From positions 1,984,001 to 2,048,000 of the forward strand of contig NZ_CP075371.1 of assembly GCF_018459925.1 (NCBI RefSeq): a DNA stretch of 64,000 nt, read 5' to 3'. The translations under genes were made by a program, and so were the position numbers. Positions 11,042-19,066 of the stretch are shown one piece after another (within the stretch, counting starts at the first letter, position 1; each line of letters begins with the position of its first letter). The notes under the pieces are model-generated. The model worked only from the letters and a program-made list of their open reading frames with translations, was not told the origin of the DNA and made no database searches. Origin of the DNA: Nocardioides aquaticus. Its GTDB lineage: Bacteria > Actinomycetota > Actinomycetes > Propionibacteriales > Nocardioidaceae.

Positions 11042-12753
11042 GTGACGGTGCAGCGGGCGGGTGCGGGTCCGACGGCTCCCCACCCGGCGAGCCGTCGGGG
11101 GGTCCTGGCCGCCGCCGGGCTCACCGGCCTCGGGGTGGGGCGGCGACGGTGGGCGGCGGCCCGGCCGCCGCCGGCCAGCGCCCCACCGCGGCCGCACCGC
11201 CCACCCGCCGTGACCCGTTCACGCTCGGCGTCGCCTCGGGGGACCCCGACGCGGACGGCTTCGTGATCTGGACCCGCCTGGCCGTCCGCCCGCTCGACGA
11301 CGACGGCCGGGGCGGGATGCCGTCGCGCCGCTACCCGGTGGACTGGGAGGTGGCCACCGACCGGCGCTTCCGCCGGGTCGTGCGCCGCGGCACCGCGCGC
11401 GTCGGGCCGCGGACCGCGCACGCGCTGCACGTCGAGCTGTCCGGCCTCGAGCCGGGCCGTGAGTACCACTACCGCTTCCGCCTCGGTCGGCACGTGTCCC
11501 CGGCGGGCATCACGCGGACCGCGCCGGCGGCCGGGTCCCGGGTGGCGTCGCTGGCGATGGCGTTCGCCTCCTGCGCGAACTACCCCGTCGGCCACTTCAC
11601 CGCCTACCGCCGCCTGGCCGACGAGCAGCCGGACCTGGTCGTGCACCTCGGGGACTACCAGTACGAGGGCGCCGCCGCGGCCAGCGCGGTCCGGCGGCCC
11701 CACGTCGGTCCCGAGACGGTGACCCTGGCGAACTACCGGCAGCGCCTCGCGCAGTACAAGACCGACCCCGACCTGCAGGCCGCGCACGCCGTCGCGCCGT
11801 GGCTGGTGGTCTGGGACGACCACGAGGTCGACAACAACTACGCCGGCCTGGTCCCGGCCCGGGCGGGGGAGACGGCCGGCTTCGCGCGGCGTCGCGCGGC
11901 GGCGTACCGCGCCTACTACGAGAACATGCCGCTGCGTCGCCGGTCGCTTCCCCGGGGCACGGACCTGCGCCTGTTCCGCCGGGTCGGGTGGGGCTCGCTG
12001 GCCACCTTCCACCTGCTCGACACCCGGCAGTACCGCTCGGACCAGGCGTGCGGCAGCGGCTACCAGGACTGCCCCGCGGCGGCCGACCCCGCGCGTACCC
12101 TCACCGGCGGTGAGCAGGCGGCGTGGCTGGACCGCGGTCTGCGCAGCTCGAGCGCGCGGTGGGACCTGCTGGCCCAGCAGGTCTTCTTCGGCGCCCGCGA
12201 CAGCGACCCCTCGGCGGCGCGGACGGTGGCGACCGACGCCTGGGACGGGTACCCGGCCTCCCGCGACCGGGTGGTGTCGTCCTGGGTCGACGGCGGGGTG
12301 CGCAACCCGGTGGTGCTCACCGGCGACGTGCACGCGCACTGGGTCTCGGACCTCTACCGCGACCAGGCCGACCGCTCGTCGGGACTCGTGGGCACCGAGC
12401 TGGTGACCTCCTCGATCACCTCCGGCGGCGACGGCTACGACTCGGCCACGGGGGAGCACCCGTGGTTCGCCCAGAACCCGAACCTGCGGTTCTGGGCCAA
12501 CCTGCGCGGCTACGTCAGCACCACGATCACCCCCGACGCGGTGAACGCCCGGTTCCGGTGCTTGCCGTCGGTGACCGACCGGGACGCCGAGGCCTTCACC
12601 CGCGCGGAGTGGAAGGTCGAGGACGGCGTGCCCGGCGCCCGACGGGTCTCGGACTCGCCGCTGCCGGCCGGGTCGGCGGCGCGACGCCGGGTCCCGAGCG
12701 ACGCCGAGATCGTCGCGGACACCATCGAGCAGGAGACCGGCGTCCGTCCCTGA
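11042..12753 (+). pseudogene. phoD: PhoD-type alkaline phosphatase with Tat signal out of frame
   Basis: The phosphatase body (DPFTLGVASGDPDADGFVIW, HLGDYQYEG, WDDHEVDNN, LTGDVHAHW) is a PhoD metallophosphatase. It reads from about 11149 to 12753 in one frame. A start and a Tat signal, SRRGVLAAAGLTGLGV, lie just upstream at 11042 in another frame. Adding one G in the GGGGTGGGG segment (11132-11140) joins them into one normal exported enzyme. As given, the only in-frame start (GTG 11149) makes a protein with no export signal. This is either a sequencing error or a true lesion; the rest of the body is intact. It lies between leuS and degV. Confidence 0.75.
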
Positions 12754-12778
12754 CCCGCCGCGGCAGTAGGTTGCGCGC

Positions 12779-13642
12779 ATGCCGATCGCCCGGGTCGCCG
12801 TCGTCACGGACTCCACCGCGAGCCTGCCTGCCGACGTCGTCGCGGCGCACGCGCTGACCGTCGTGCCGCTGCAGGTCGTCCTCGGCCCGCACGCCCACCT
12901 CGAGGGGTCGCCGGAGGCCACGCCGGGCCGCGTCGCGCAGGCACTGCGCGACCACGTGCCGGTGAGCACGTCGCGACCGGCCCCGGCCCGGATGCTGGAG
13001 GCCTACCGGGCGGCGGCCGACGCCGGGGCCGAGGCCGTCGTCTCGGTGCACCTGTCGGGGCAGATGAGTGGCACCGTCGAGGCCGCCCAGCTGGCCCGGC
13101 GGGAGTCGCCGGTGCCGGTGACGGTGGTCGACACGCGGCAGGTCGGGTTCGGGACCGGGTACGCCGCGGTCACCGCGGCGGAGGTGCTCGCGGCCGGTGG
13201 CGGGGTCGAGGAGGCCGCGGCCGCAGCACGGGAACGGGCCGCGGCGTGCTCGGCCCTGTTCTACGTCGACACCCTGGAGTACCTGCGGCGGGGCGGCCGG
13301 GTCGGCGCGGCCGCTGCCCTGCTCGGCGGGGCGCTCGCGGTCAAGCCGCTGCTGACGATCGAGGACGGCGTGGTGGGCAGCCTCGAGCGGGTCCGTACCT
13401 CGGCCCGGGCGCTCGCGCGGCTGGAGGAGCTGGCCGTCGAGCGGGCCGGGTCCGGCCCGGTGGACGTCGGCGTCGCGCACCTGGCCAGCAAGGAGCGTGC
13501 CGCCGCCCTCACGGCCGCGCTGCGCGAGCGTCTCGCCGACCAGCTCGAGGGCCGCGACGTGTGGTGCGCCGAGCTCGGGGCTGTCCTGGGGGCGCACGTG
13601 GGGCCCGGGACGATCGCGGTCTGCGTGGCGCCGCGCACCTGA
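12779..13642 (+). CDS. degV: DegV-family fatty-acid-binding protein
   Basis: A 287-residue DegV protein. It opens with VAVVTDSTASLP, has the HLSGQMSGT motif in the middle and DTLEYLRRGGRVG in the second half, all family hallmarks. DegV proteins bind fatty acids and in some bacteria present them to fatty acid kinase; no kinase partner is next to it here. A -10-like TAGGTT (12767-12772) puts transcription start on the A of the ATG, so the message is probably leaderless. The leuS-degV-comEA-comEC order is common in actinobacteria. Confidence 0.93.
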   Translation: MPIARVAVVTDSTASLPADVVAAHALTVVPLQVVLGPHAHLEGSPEATPGRVAQALRDHVPVSTSRPAPARMLEAYRAAADAGAEAVVSVHLSGQMSGTVEAAQLARRESPVPVTVVDTRQVGFGTGYAAVTAAEVLAAGGGVEEAAAAARERAAACSALFYVDTLEYLRRGGRVGAAAALLGGALAVKPLLTIEDGVVGSLERVRTSARALARLEELAVERAGSGPVDVGVAHLASKERAAALTAALRERLADQLEGRDVWCAELGAVLGAHVGPGTIAVCVAPRT

Positions 13643-13742
13643 CCGGCCCGAGCACGTCCACAGGGACGTGTCCGGCGGCGTCGTCCACCGGTGCGGGTCG
13701 ACTGCCTGCGCCGGACCGCGCTCGCTTCCTAGCGTCGCGTCC

Positions 13743-14699
13743 ATGCGCCCGCCCACCGACTCCGTCCGCGGCTCGTACGACGACGTCCTCCAGCGCCGCC
13801 GGGACGCGCTGCGGGTGCGGCCGCCCGACCCGGACCCCGCCACCCCACCGACGCCCGGGGTGACGCCCGGGGTGACGCCCGGCCCGGGAGACCCGTACGT
13901 GCTGCCGGTGCCGGGTCGGCACGTCTCGCGCCGCGCCGCCCAGGAGCCTCGCGCGGTGGCCGGCCGGGCCGTGGGGGAGGTGGTCGCCGGTGTCGTGCCG
14001 GCGCCGCTGCGCGGGCGGGTCGGGCTCGGGGGCGCCCAGCTGGCTGTGCTGGCGGTCGTGGTCGCGGTGGCCCTCAGCGTGACGGCGTGGTGGGTGCTGC
14101 GGGCCGACGCCCGGACGGTCGAGGCCCCGGCGCCGGCGGCGGGGCTCGAGCCGGCGGCGGACCTGGTCGCGCTGGAGCCGGCGGCGGCCACGCCCGTGCC
14201 CTCCGAGCCGGCGCAGGCCTCGGCGCCCGGGGAGGCGGCGTCGGCGGCACCCGCGCCGGCCGAGGGGGAGGTGACGGTCGACGTCGCCGGCGAGGTGCGC
14301 CGCCCGGGTGTGGTCACGCTGGCGGCGGGCGCGCGGGTGGTGGACGCGCTCGGCGAGGCCGGCGGGGCGCGGCCCGGGGTCGACCTCTCCCCGTTGAACC
14401 TCGCCCGCGTGCTCGTGGACGGCGAGCAGGTCCTGGTCGGTGCGCCGAGCACCGGGGCGACCACCGCGGGAGCCCCCGCGTCCGGGGCCGCGCCCACCGC
14501 GCCGGCGCCGGCCGCTGCGGCCCCGCCGGGCCTGGTCGACCTCAACACCGCCGACGTGACGGCCCTGGAGGAGCTGCCCGAGGTGGGACCCGTCACGGCG
14601 GCCGCGATCGTGGCCTGGCGGGAGGAGAACGGCGGGTTCACCGCGGTGGAGGAGCTGCTCGAGGTGGACGGGATCGGGGACGCGACTCACGGACTGTAA
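13743..14699 (+). pseudogene. comEA: ComEA-like DNA-binding protein, 3' end displaced by an integrated element
   Basis: 318 residues: a cytoplasmic N-terminus with a short PGVT repeat, one membrane helix (about residues 95-120), a Pro/Ala linker, an SLBB domain ([15 protein letters not shown]) and a helix-hairpin-helix pair (LVDLNTADVTALEELPEVGP). ComEA binds DNA outside the membrane and feeds it to ComEC. The final codons after DGIGDA are foreign (THGL and stop); the proper end TLAQIAPHATV lies 14.5 kb away at 29224-29259. Loss of the second hairpin's end may or may not abolish DNA binding. Confidence 0.88.
14679..14699 (+). other. attL, left junction in comEA
   Basis: The comEA frame reads GAC GCG AC up to 14686 and then changes to element sequence (TCACGGACTG), ending in a stop at 14697. 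The dinucleotide AC at 14685-14686 is shared in phase with attR. Serine integrases need only a two-base core, so AC is the proposed crossover; the nearby common TCACG would not restore the frame. Confidence 0.65.
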
Positions 14700-14717
14700 C
14701 CCGATAGGATGGGTCCT

Positions 14718-16172
14718 GTGAAGAACACGCCCAAGAATCCCGCGCTGCTGGTGCGAATCTCCGACGACAAGGCCGAGGATCGGGCCGGCGTCGGACGCCA
14801 GGAGGCAGACACCCGCGCTCTGGCTGTGCGCCTGGGGTGGGGGACTGGTGAAGTGTTCGTGGAGAACGACACCTCGGCATTCAAGCGCCGAGCGGTGACA
14901 CTCCCCGACGGCTCGACCGGACTGCGCGTGTTCCGACCAGAGTTCCGCCGCTTGCTCGATGCCATCACCGTGGGCCAGGTGGACGGTCTGATCGCCTACC
15001 ACCTTGACCGTGTGGCCCGAGATCCCCGCGACCTTGAAGACCTGATCGACGCCGTCGAGCTGACCCGCATCCCCGTCGACTCTGTGACTGGCTCCCTGCG
15101 CCTGGCATCGGACGCTGACATCACCATGGCCCGCATCGGGGTCGCCATCGCTAACCAGTCCAGCCGTGATGCCTCCCGACGCATCCGGCGCAAGATGGAC
15201 GAGCTGGCCGAGGCCGGGACCTACTCAGGTGGGGGAGCGCGGCGCTACGGCTACGAGCCAGACGGGATGACAGTCAGGCCCGACGAGGCCGAGGTTCTGC
15301 GCTACGCGGCCCACAGGGTGCTCGAGGGTGCGTCGGTGACTGCTGTCGGCCGCGAGCTCGACGAGCAGGGCCACCGACCCGTCAAGGCTCAGCGGTGGTC
15401 GAGCAAGACGCTGGGGGACCAGCTCCGATCCGCCCGTGTCGCCGGCCTGCGCGTGCACCGCGGGGAGATCGTGGGGGAGGCTGCCTGGCCGGCCATCCTC
15501 GAGCGGGACACCTGGGAGCAGGTGTTAGTGGCGCTCAACTCTCGGCGCACCTATGACAACCGCCGCGAGCTGGCGCACTGGCTCGGCGGACTGCTGTTCT
15601 GCGATCGCTGCGGCCATGCCCTACAGGCCAACTTTGTGCGGGAGGGCGTCCATCGCTACTGGTGCCATAGCGGCCACCGGCGGGGAGGGTGTGGGCGCAT
15701 CGCGATCCAGGGCGAGGGTGCCGAGCGGGAGGCCGAGCGCCAGGTGGTCGAGTACCTGTCTCGTCCCGACGTCGCTGAGCGACTGGCCGAGGTCACCTCA
15801 CGCCGTGGCGCCGACCGCGCCCGCACCGACCTGGCAGCCGACGAGCACCAGCTACGGGACCTCTCGCGTATGTGGGCCGAGAAGGCGATCACGCTGGACG
15901 AGTACGCCGAGGCTCGCAAGATCATCCAAGCTCGGATCGACGGGGCGAAGGCGGTTCAGATGGCGCAGGTGCCCGAGGCCGCTCGGAAGGTGCTGGCGGC
16001 GGCGGACCCCGCCGCTGCGTTCCGCTCGCTCAACCCGACCCGCAAGCGCGAGACTGCCCGGGTGCTGCTCGCTTCGCTCGGCTACAAGGGGTGGAAGGTC
16101 GAGCCCCACGACGCGAGCAAGGCGCGACGGTTCGACCCGTCCCGCATGGCGCTGATGGAGGTGGACCGGTGA
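14718..16172 (+). CDS. int: large serine recombinase (integrase)
   Basis: About 484 residues. The N-terminal resolvase domain carries the catalytic Ser in LLVRISDDK, then the GLIAYHLDRVARD motif. A recombinase domain follows (GTYSGGGARRYGYEP, then NSRRTYDN), a zinc ribbon (FCDRCG with WCHSG and GGCG), and a C-terminal coiled-coil region. It would carry out attP x attB integration into comEA. A -10 hexamer TAGGAT at 14705-14710 puts transcription start at GTG 14718, favouring a leaderless start there; ATG 14709 is the alternative. It begins only 32 bases inside the element, typical for such integrases. Confidence 0.95.
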   Translation: MKNTPKNPALLVRISDDKAEDRAGVGRQEADTRALAVRLGWGTGEVFVENDTSAFKRRAVTLPDGSTGLRVFRPEFRRLLDAITVGQVDGLIAYHLDRVARDPRDLEDLIDAVELTRIPVDSVTGSLRLASDADITMARIGVAIANQSSRDASRRIRRKMDELAEAGTYSGGGARRYGYEPDGMTVRPDEAEVLRYAAHRVLEGASVTAVGRELDEQGHRPVKAQRWSSKTLGDQLRSARVAGLRVHRGEIVGEAAWPAILERDTWEQVLVALNSRRTYDNRRELAHWLGGLLFCDRCGHALQANFVREGVHRYWCHSGHRRGGCGRIAIQGEGAEREAERQVVEYLSRPDVAERLAEVTSRRGADRARTDLAADEHQLRDLSRMWAEKAITLDEYAEARKIIQARIDGAKAVQMAQVPEAARKVLAAADPAAAFRSLNPTRKRETARVLLASLGYKGWKVEPHDASKARRFDPSRMALMEVDR

Positions 16173-16444
16173 CCGATGAACCGAAGGTCCGAAAGGCCGG
16201 TGACATTGTGTGCGCCGGCAAGGGCAGGGTGCATGTACTCGCCCGCGTGACGATCGGCGAGGGAACGCGTGCGTTTGACCTGACTGTGACGCCAGGCGTC
16301 GAGTGGTTCCTATCGCAAAGCACTGGGGGAGCGACGGCGTCCTTCTCCTGCAAGCACGGTCACGCAGTCGTCGACCTGCTGGAACTCGCCAAGGACATGC
16401 GTTCGACTAGCCGACGCGTGCGCAGGACGGTCAACAGCGCATAG
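16169..16444 (+). CDS. element protein of unknown function
   Basis: 91 residues from GTG 16169, overlapping the integrase stop by four bases, so probably translated with it. The sequence is a small alpha/beta protein (DIVCAGKGRVHVLARVTIGEG) ending in a basic stretch with SRRVRRT. I do not recognise a family. Coupling to the integrase makes a role in recombination control possible, but nothing in the sequence shows it. Confidence 0.6.
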   Translation: MTDEPKVRKAGDIVCAGKGRVHVLARVTIGEGTRAFDLTVTPGVEWFLSQSTGGATASFSCKHGHAVVDLLELAKDMRSTSRRVRRTVNSA

Positions 16445-16525
16445 CGTTTGGTACGCTGTGCATAGCACCAACCGCAAGCCCATCGGCTCTTCTTGAGCCG
16501 TAACGCTTCGTCCTGACAGGGCAGG

Positions 16526-16546
16526 GACAGACTCAAGGAGTCTGTC
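16526..16546 (+). promoter_or_regulatory. perfect dyad enclosing the ribosome binding site of the early operon
   Basis: GACAGACTC-AAG-GAGTCTGTC is a nine-base perfect inverted repeat that ends directly against the ATG at 16547. The ribosome site AAGGAG lies at its centre. The region upstream (16445-16525) also has two GCATAGC copies 21 bases apart (16439, 16460) and a CGGCTC/GAGCCG hairpin at 16484-16500. This looks like the control region of the early operon, either as a repressor operator or an RNA hairpin controlling translation. Confidence 0.5.
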
Positions 16547-16807
16547 ATGCCCACACAGGACCTCTCGGATCGTTTCCTGATCGCGTCAATCGCGGCTAAC
16601 TCGCGTTGGGCGCAGGAGACTGACCGTGCCGCGGCCACACGGCCGGCGCGCGATGCGTTCGAACGCCGCTTCCTCGACGAGGTGGACCCGGACCGGTCGT
16701 TGCCCGATGGGGAGCGAGCGCGGCGGGCCGAGAACGCACGCAAGGCCTACTTCCACCGCCTGGCTCTCAAGTCGGCGCAGGCGCGTCGCCGGGTCGGTGT
16801 GGCGTGA
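16547..16807 (+). CDS. small charged element protein
   Basis: 86 residues, highly charged and predicted helical (DRFLIASIAANSRWAQETDRAAATRPARDAFERRFLDEVDPD), with a basic C-terminus. It is the first gene of the early cluster, preceded by AAGGAG inside a perfect dyad. Similar short Arg/Glu-rich proteins open early operons in actinobacterial prophages (recalled, not verified). Function unknown. Confidence 0.7.
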   Translation: MPTQDLSDRFLIASIAANSRWAQETDRAAATRPARDAFERRFLDEVDPDRSLPDGERARRAENARKAYFHRLALKSAQARRRVGVA

Positions 16808-16920
16808 GTGCGCCGCGGAGCCTCACTGACGTCGCTGCCGTGCCTGACGAGGTGGCGCTGCGGCGGCTGCTGGCGATGCTGTCGACCGCCGAGAGTGGTG
16901 GCGCCGATGCTGCTGCCTGA
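16804..16920 (+). CDS. very small element protein
   Basis: A 38-residue frame from GTG 16804 that overlaps the preceding stop by four bases (GTGA) and ends inside the next gene. It contains a short amphipathic helix (EVALRRLLAMLSTAES). The coupling pattern matches the rest of the operon, which is the main support; no family is recognised. Confidence 0.45.
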   Translation: MSAPRSLTDVAAVPDEVALRRLLAMLSTAESGGADAAA

Positions 16921-17089
16921 AAAGGAACAGCGCCCCGGGGCCGAATCCGAGACGCTGTCTAAGTCGTTTGCAGGCGACCCTCTCAGTGTACTGACCTACT
17001 GCACTCGGTGCGGGCACCTGCTGACCGCTAGGTCGTCGGTGTCTCGTGGCGTCGGGCCGGTCTGCATCCGGTTCGAGGTGGTCGCGTGA
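16907..17089 (+). CDS. DUF6011-like zinc-ribbon protein
   Basis: About 60 residues from ATG 16907 (GTG 16898 possible). The C-terminal half, YCTRCGHLLTARSSVSRGVG followed by PVC, matches the pattern of DUF6011: CxxCG, a Ser/Arg-rich loop and a G-P-x-C closing cysteine. These short metal-binding proteins are common in actinophages and their satellites; their role is unknown. It overlaps its upstream neighbour, and the next gene starts at its stop. Confidence 0.6.
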   Translation: MLLPEKEQRPGAESETLSKSFAGDPLSVLTYCTRCGHLLTARSSVSRGVGPVCIRFEVVA

Positions 17090-17388
17090 AGCGCCGTCGC
17101 CTGCTCGAGGTCGAACTGGACCGGCACCAAAGCATCCTGCGCGGGCACGGCAGCCGCGAGATCCTGATCCAGATCACTGGGCGTCCTCCAGTCTGGGTTG
17201 CCAGCGCACGGGGCTGGAGCTGTCAGGAGCACTCAGCTCGGTCGTCCGTCGCGTTGGCCGAACACCTGGGTTACGACATCGAGGTGATCGGCAGGCGGTC
17301 AGCTCGAGCCCGCGCGATCGATGCGCTCATGGCCGCACCGCCACCCAGGTTCCCCGAGCAGCCCGACCCGGGCCGAGGACTCTGGTGA
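17086..17388 (+). CDS. element protein of unknown function
   Basis: 100 residues from GTG 17086, overlapping the previous stop by four bases. It has a basic beginning (MKRRRLLEVELDRHQSIL), a central beta-like segment ending in RPPVWVASARGWSC, and an acidic-basic tail. No motif is recognised. It is kept because of its place in an unbroken chain of overlapping genes. Confidence 0.6.
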   Translation: MKRRRLLEVELDRHQSILRGHGSREILIQITGRPPVWVASARGWSCQEHSARSSVALAEHLGYDIEVIGRRSARARAIDALMAAPPPRFPEQPDPGRGLW

Positions 17389-17747
17389 ACGCCCGCGACG
17401 CCCGCAAGGCGTGGGTGCGTCATTACACCCGACAGGCGCCCGACGCTCCGGCGTTCGGGTCTGCGGCCTGGCTGGCACTACCAGACGGGCCGGCCAAGAT
17501 CGCGGCCGTGGTCCGCGCAGCGGAGGCGTGGGCGATGGACGGTGACGACCTCCAGGCACGCCTTCGGGCCGAGCTCGAGGCGGCCAGGCTCGCCGACAAG
17601 CGGGCCGAGGACGCCGCCTGGCAGACGCAGGGGGCGTCTCATCGAGCGGCCTACGACGGCAAGTCCGGGACGTTCCGGCCAGACCCGGAGATTGCCCGTG
17701 AGGTCGAGCAGGACTGGCTTGCCTGGACGCGGGGTGAGGTCGCGTGA
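17385..17747 (+). CDS. DUF2742-like element protein
   Basis: 120 residues from GTG 17385, four-base overlap with the previous gene. The core FGSAAWLALPDGPAKIAAVVRAAEAWA resembles DUF2742 proteins, which occur in mycobacterial prophage-like elements such as phiRv1 and phiRv2. The rest is charged and helical. The function of DUF2742 is not established; its presence supports a prophage or satellite origin. Confidence 0.6.
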   Translation: MNARDARKAWVRHYTRQAPDAPAFGSAAWLALPDGPAKIAAVVRAAEAWAMDGDDLQARLRAELEAARLADKRAEDAAWQTQGASHRAAYDGKSGTFRPDPEIAREVEQDWLAWTRGEVA

Positions 17748-18382
17748 GCCGCCGATTCACCGTCGACCAGTGGCGAGCCGCGGTCTACCGCGAGCCACAC
17801 ATCACCGACGCCACCCGGGTCTTGCTGCTCTACCTGTCGGACTACATGCGCGATGACCTGACCGTCAGTGTCGACCGCGAACAGATCGCGGCCGACCTCG
17901 GTCGCTCCGAGCGTCGGATCGGTGAGCGGTTTCGGGACGCGCTGGGCCAGCACCCGAGAAAGCCCGACGCCGAGCAACGTTGCCGGCTCGAGCACCGCCT
18001 GCTCGATCGGAAGGCGCGGGGACAGAAGCACGTCAGGGCGGTCTTTCAGGCTGTCGTGCCGGACGTTCTCAGCGCGACCCACGTGTGTCCTGCTGAGGAT
18101 GCGTCTCCAGATTCTCAGCAGGACGCTCAGGAGCACCCTGAGAACGACGAGAACCGTCCTGCTGAGAAGCCGTATTCGGGGTCTCAGCAGGACCCCCGGG
18201 GGTCCTGCCTTATTAGAGCGGACCCCGCCGCAGGCCCCACCCGCCGTGACGTCGGCAGAGACGAGAGGGCCGAGGACCAGCAGGCCCGTGGGTCCGTCAC
18301 CGAGTGCTCGTGGCACGACGAGACGCATCCCTGCCCCGATGACTGCGCCAACCACCCTGACGCCCGCAGGAGGATCGCATGA
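17744..18382 (+). CDS. winged-helix protein, candidate replication initiator
   Basis: 212 residues from GTG 17744. Residues about 3-70 form a helix-turn-helix/winged-helix module (TVDQWRAAVYREPHITDATR, then VSVDREQIAADLGRSERRIG). The middle is low-complexity and Asp/Gln/Pro-rich, and the end carries CSWHDETHPCPDDC, a possible metal site. The DNA encoding the middle contains two identical inverted-repeat pairs and a long palindrome, which is how some initiators carry their own origin. A transcription factor is the alternative. It sits in the middle of the early operon. Confidence 0.55.
   Translation: MSRRFTVDQWRAAVYREPHITDATRVLLLYLSDYMRDDLTVSVDREQIAADLGRSERRIGERFRDALGQHPRKPDAEQRCRLEHRLLDRKARGQKHVRAVFQAVVPDVLSATHVCPAEDASPDSQQDAQEHPENDENRPAEKPYSGSQQDPRGSCLIRADPAAGPTRRDVGRDERAEDQQARGSVTECSWHDETHPCPDDCANHPDARRRIA
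18087..18208. repeat. paired inverted repeats and palindrome inside the winged-helix gene (candidate origin)
   Basis: GTCCTGCTGAG at 18087 and 18156 each pair with CTCAGCAGGAC at 18114 and 18183. In both cases the spacer is exactly 16 bases with different sequence. Between them lies CTCAGG-N5-CCTGAG (18126-18142). A perfect 22-bp palindrome centred on GGACCCCCGGGGGTCC follows (18187-18208), then a short TTATTAGA segment. The set resembles initiator-binding sites plus a start site for replication. Confidence 0.6.
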
Positions 18383-18651
18383 CCGCGCCCATCGTCGACC
18401 TTGCTAGCCAGCGCTTGAAGCGTCGGCCCGCGCCCGGCTGCACCCGGTGCGACCACCGCACGGACGGGACGCGCTGCTTCCCCCACCAGCTCGAGGCACT
18501 GGCGATCCGCCTACGGGCCGACCAGGAAGACCACGCGGGCGAGCTGCTGGTCCCCGCCGACGACCTGGCGCAGACGTGGGCCGAGGCCCTGGCCGTGCTC
18601 GACGGCATCACTGCTGAGTGCTTGACCCCGATGGAGAGGACAGCCAAGTGA
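18379..18651 (+). CDS. element protein with possible metal-binding site
   Basis: 90 residues, ATG 18379, overlapping the preceding stop. Near the N-terminus CTRCDHRTDGTRCFPH offers three Cys and two His in zinc-site spacing; the rest is an acidic helical domain (EALAIRLRADQEDHAGELLV). Not recognised as a known family. Its place between the candidate initiator and WhiB suggests regulation or replication, but this is not shown. Confidence 0.55.
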   Translation: MTAPIVDLASQRLKRRPAPGCTRCDHRTDGTRCFPHQLEALAIRLRADQEDHAGELLVPADDLAQTWAEALAVLDGITAECLTPMERTAK

Positions 18652-18929
18652 ACCCGACCCCGCTGACCTACGACGCCGTCTCCGCGTGGATCGCACTGAG
18701 CCACGTCCTCTCCTCGCTGGAGCGGCCGACCCCGTGCCAGATCGACCCCGACCCGTTCGGCTCCAAGCGTGTGGCTGAGCGCCGGGAGGCCGCCGAAGCC
18801 TGCGCCAACTGTCCCGCGCTCGAGGCGTGCGGGAGGTACGCCGAGGCGGCAGGGGAGACGTGGTTGGTGTGGGCGGGCGTGGACCGCACGCCCGTCTACG
18901 CGCGCAAGCGCAGGGCGGTGGCCGCGTGA
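18648..18929 (+). CDS. WhiB-family iron-sulfur regulator
   Basis: 93 residues from GTG 18648, four-base overlap. The four cluster cysteines are visible: one in PTPCQIDP, then C-x2-C-x5-C in CANCPALEAC. A WhiB-type turn follows (WLVWAGVDR) and a basic tail RKRRAVA that would contact DNA or sigma factor. WhiB proteins are actinobacterial transcription regulators with a 4Fe-4S cluster. Phage versions such as WhiB of TM4 interfere with host WhiB2 and block superinfection, so this one may control helper or host genes. Confidence 0.8.
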   Translation: MNPTPLTYDAVSAWIALSHVLSSLERPTPCQIDPDPFGSKRVAERREAAEACANCPALEACGRYAEAAGETWLVWAGVDRTPVYARKRRAVAA

Positions 18930-19066
18930 TCGTCCACCACTTGACCAACGTGTCACCCCCGGGCCATGACCCATGCGCCCAACCCCCTCTAAGGACCGGG
19001 GAGAAGGCGAAATCCGCTCTGTACGGTTCCCCGGATCTCCGGAGCACGAAGGAGCGCAAGCGGTGA
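18926..19066 (+). CDS. short element protein
   Basis: 46 residues from GTG 18926, overlapping WhiB at its start and the next gene at its end by four bases each. It is basic at the C-terminus (LRSTKERKR) with no recognised motif. The two tidy overlaps are the only support that it is translated. Confidence 0.4.
   Translation: MIVHHLTNVSPPGHDPCAQPPLRTGEKAKSALYGSPDLRSTKERKR

Noticed and set aside
13854..13881. Short tandem repeat CCCGGGGTGACG in comEA
   Set aside because: Two copies only, encoding a PGVT linker in a disordered region; no sign of function.
14687..14691. TCACG as the attachment core
   Set aside because: It is shared by both junctions, but using it leaves comEA out of frame after excision, unlike AC.
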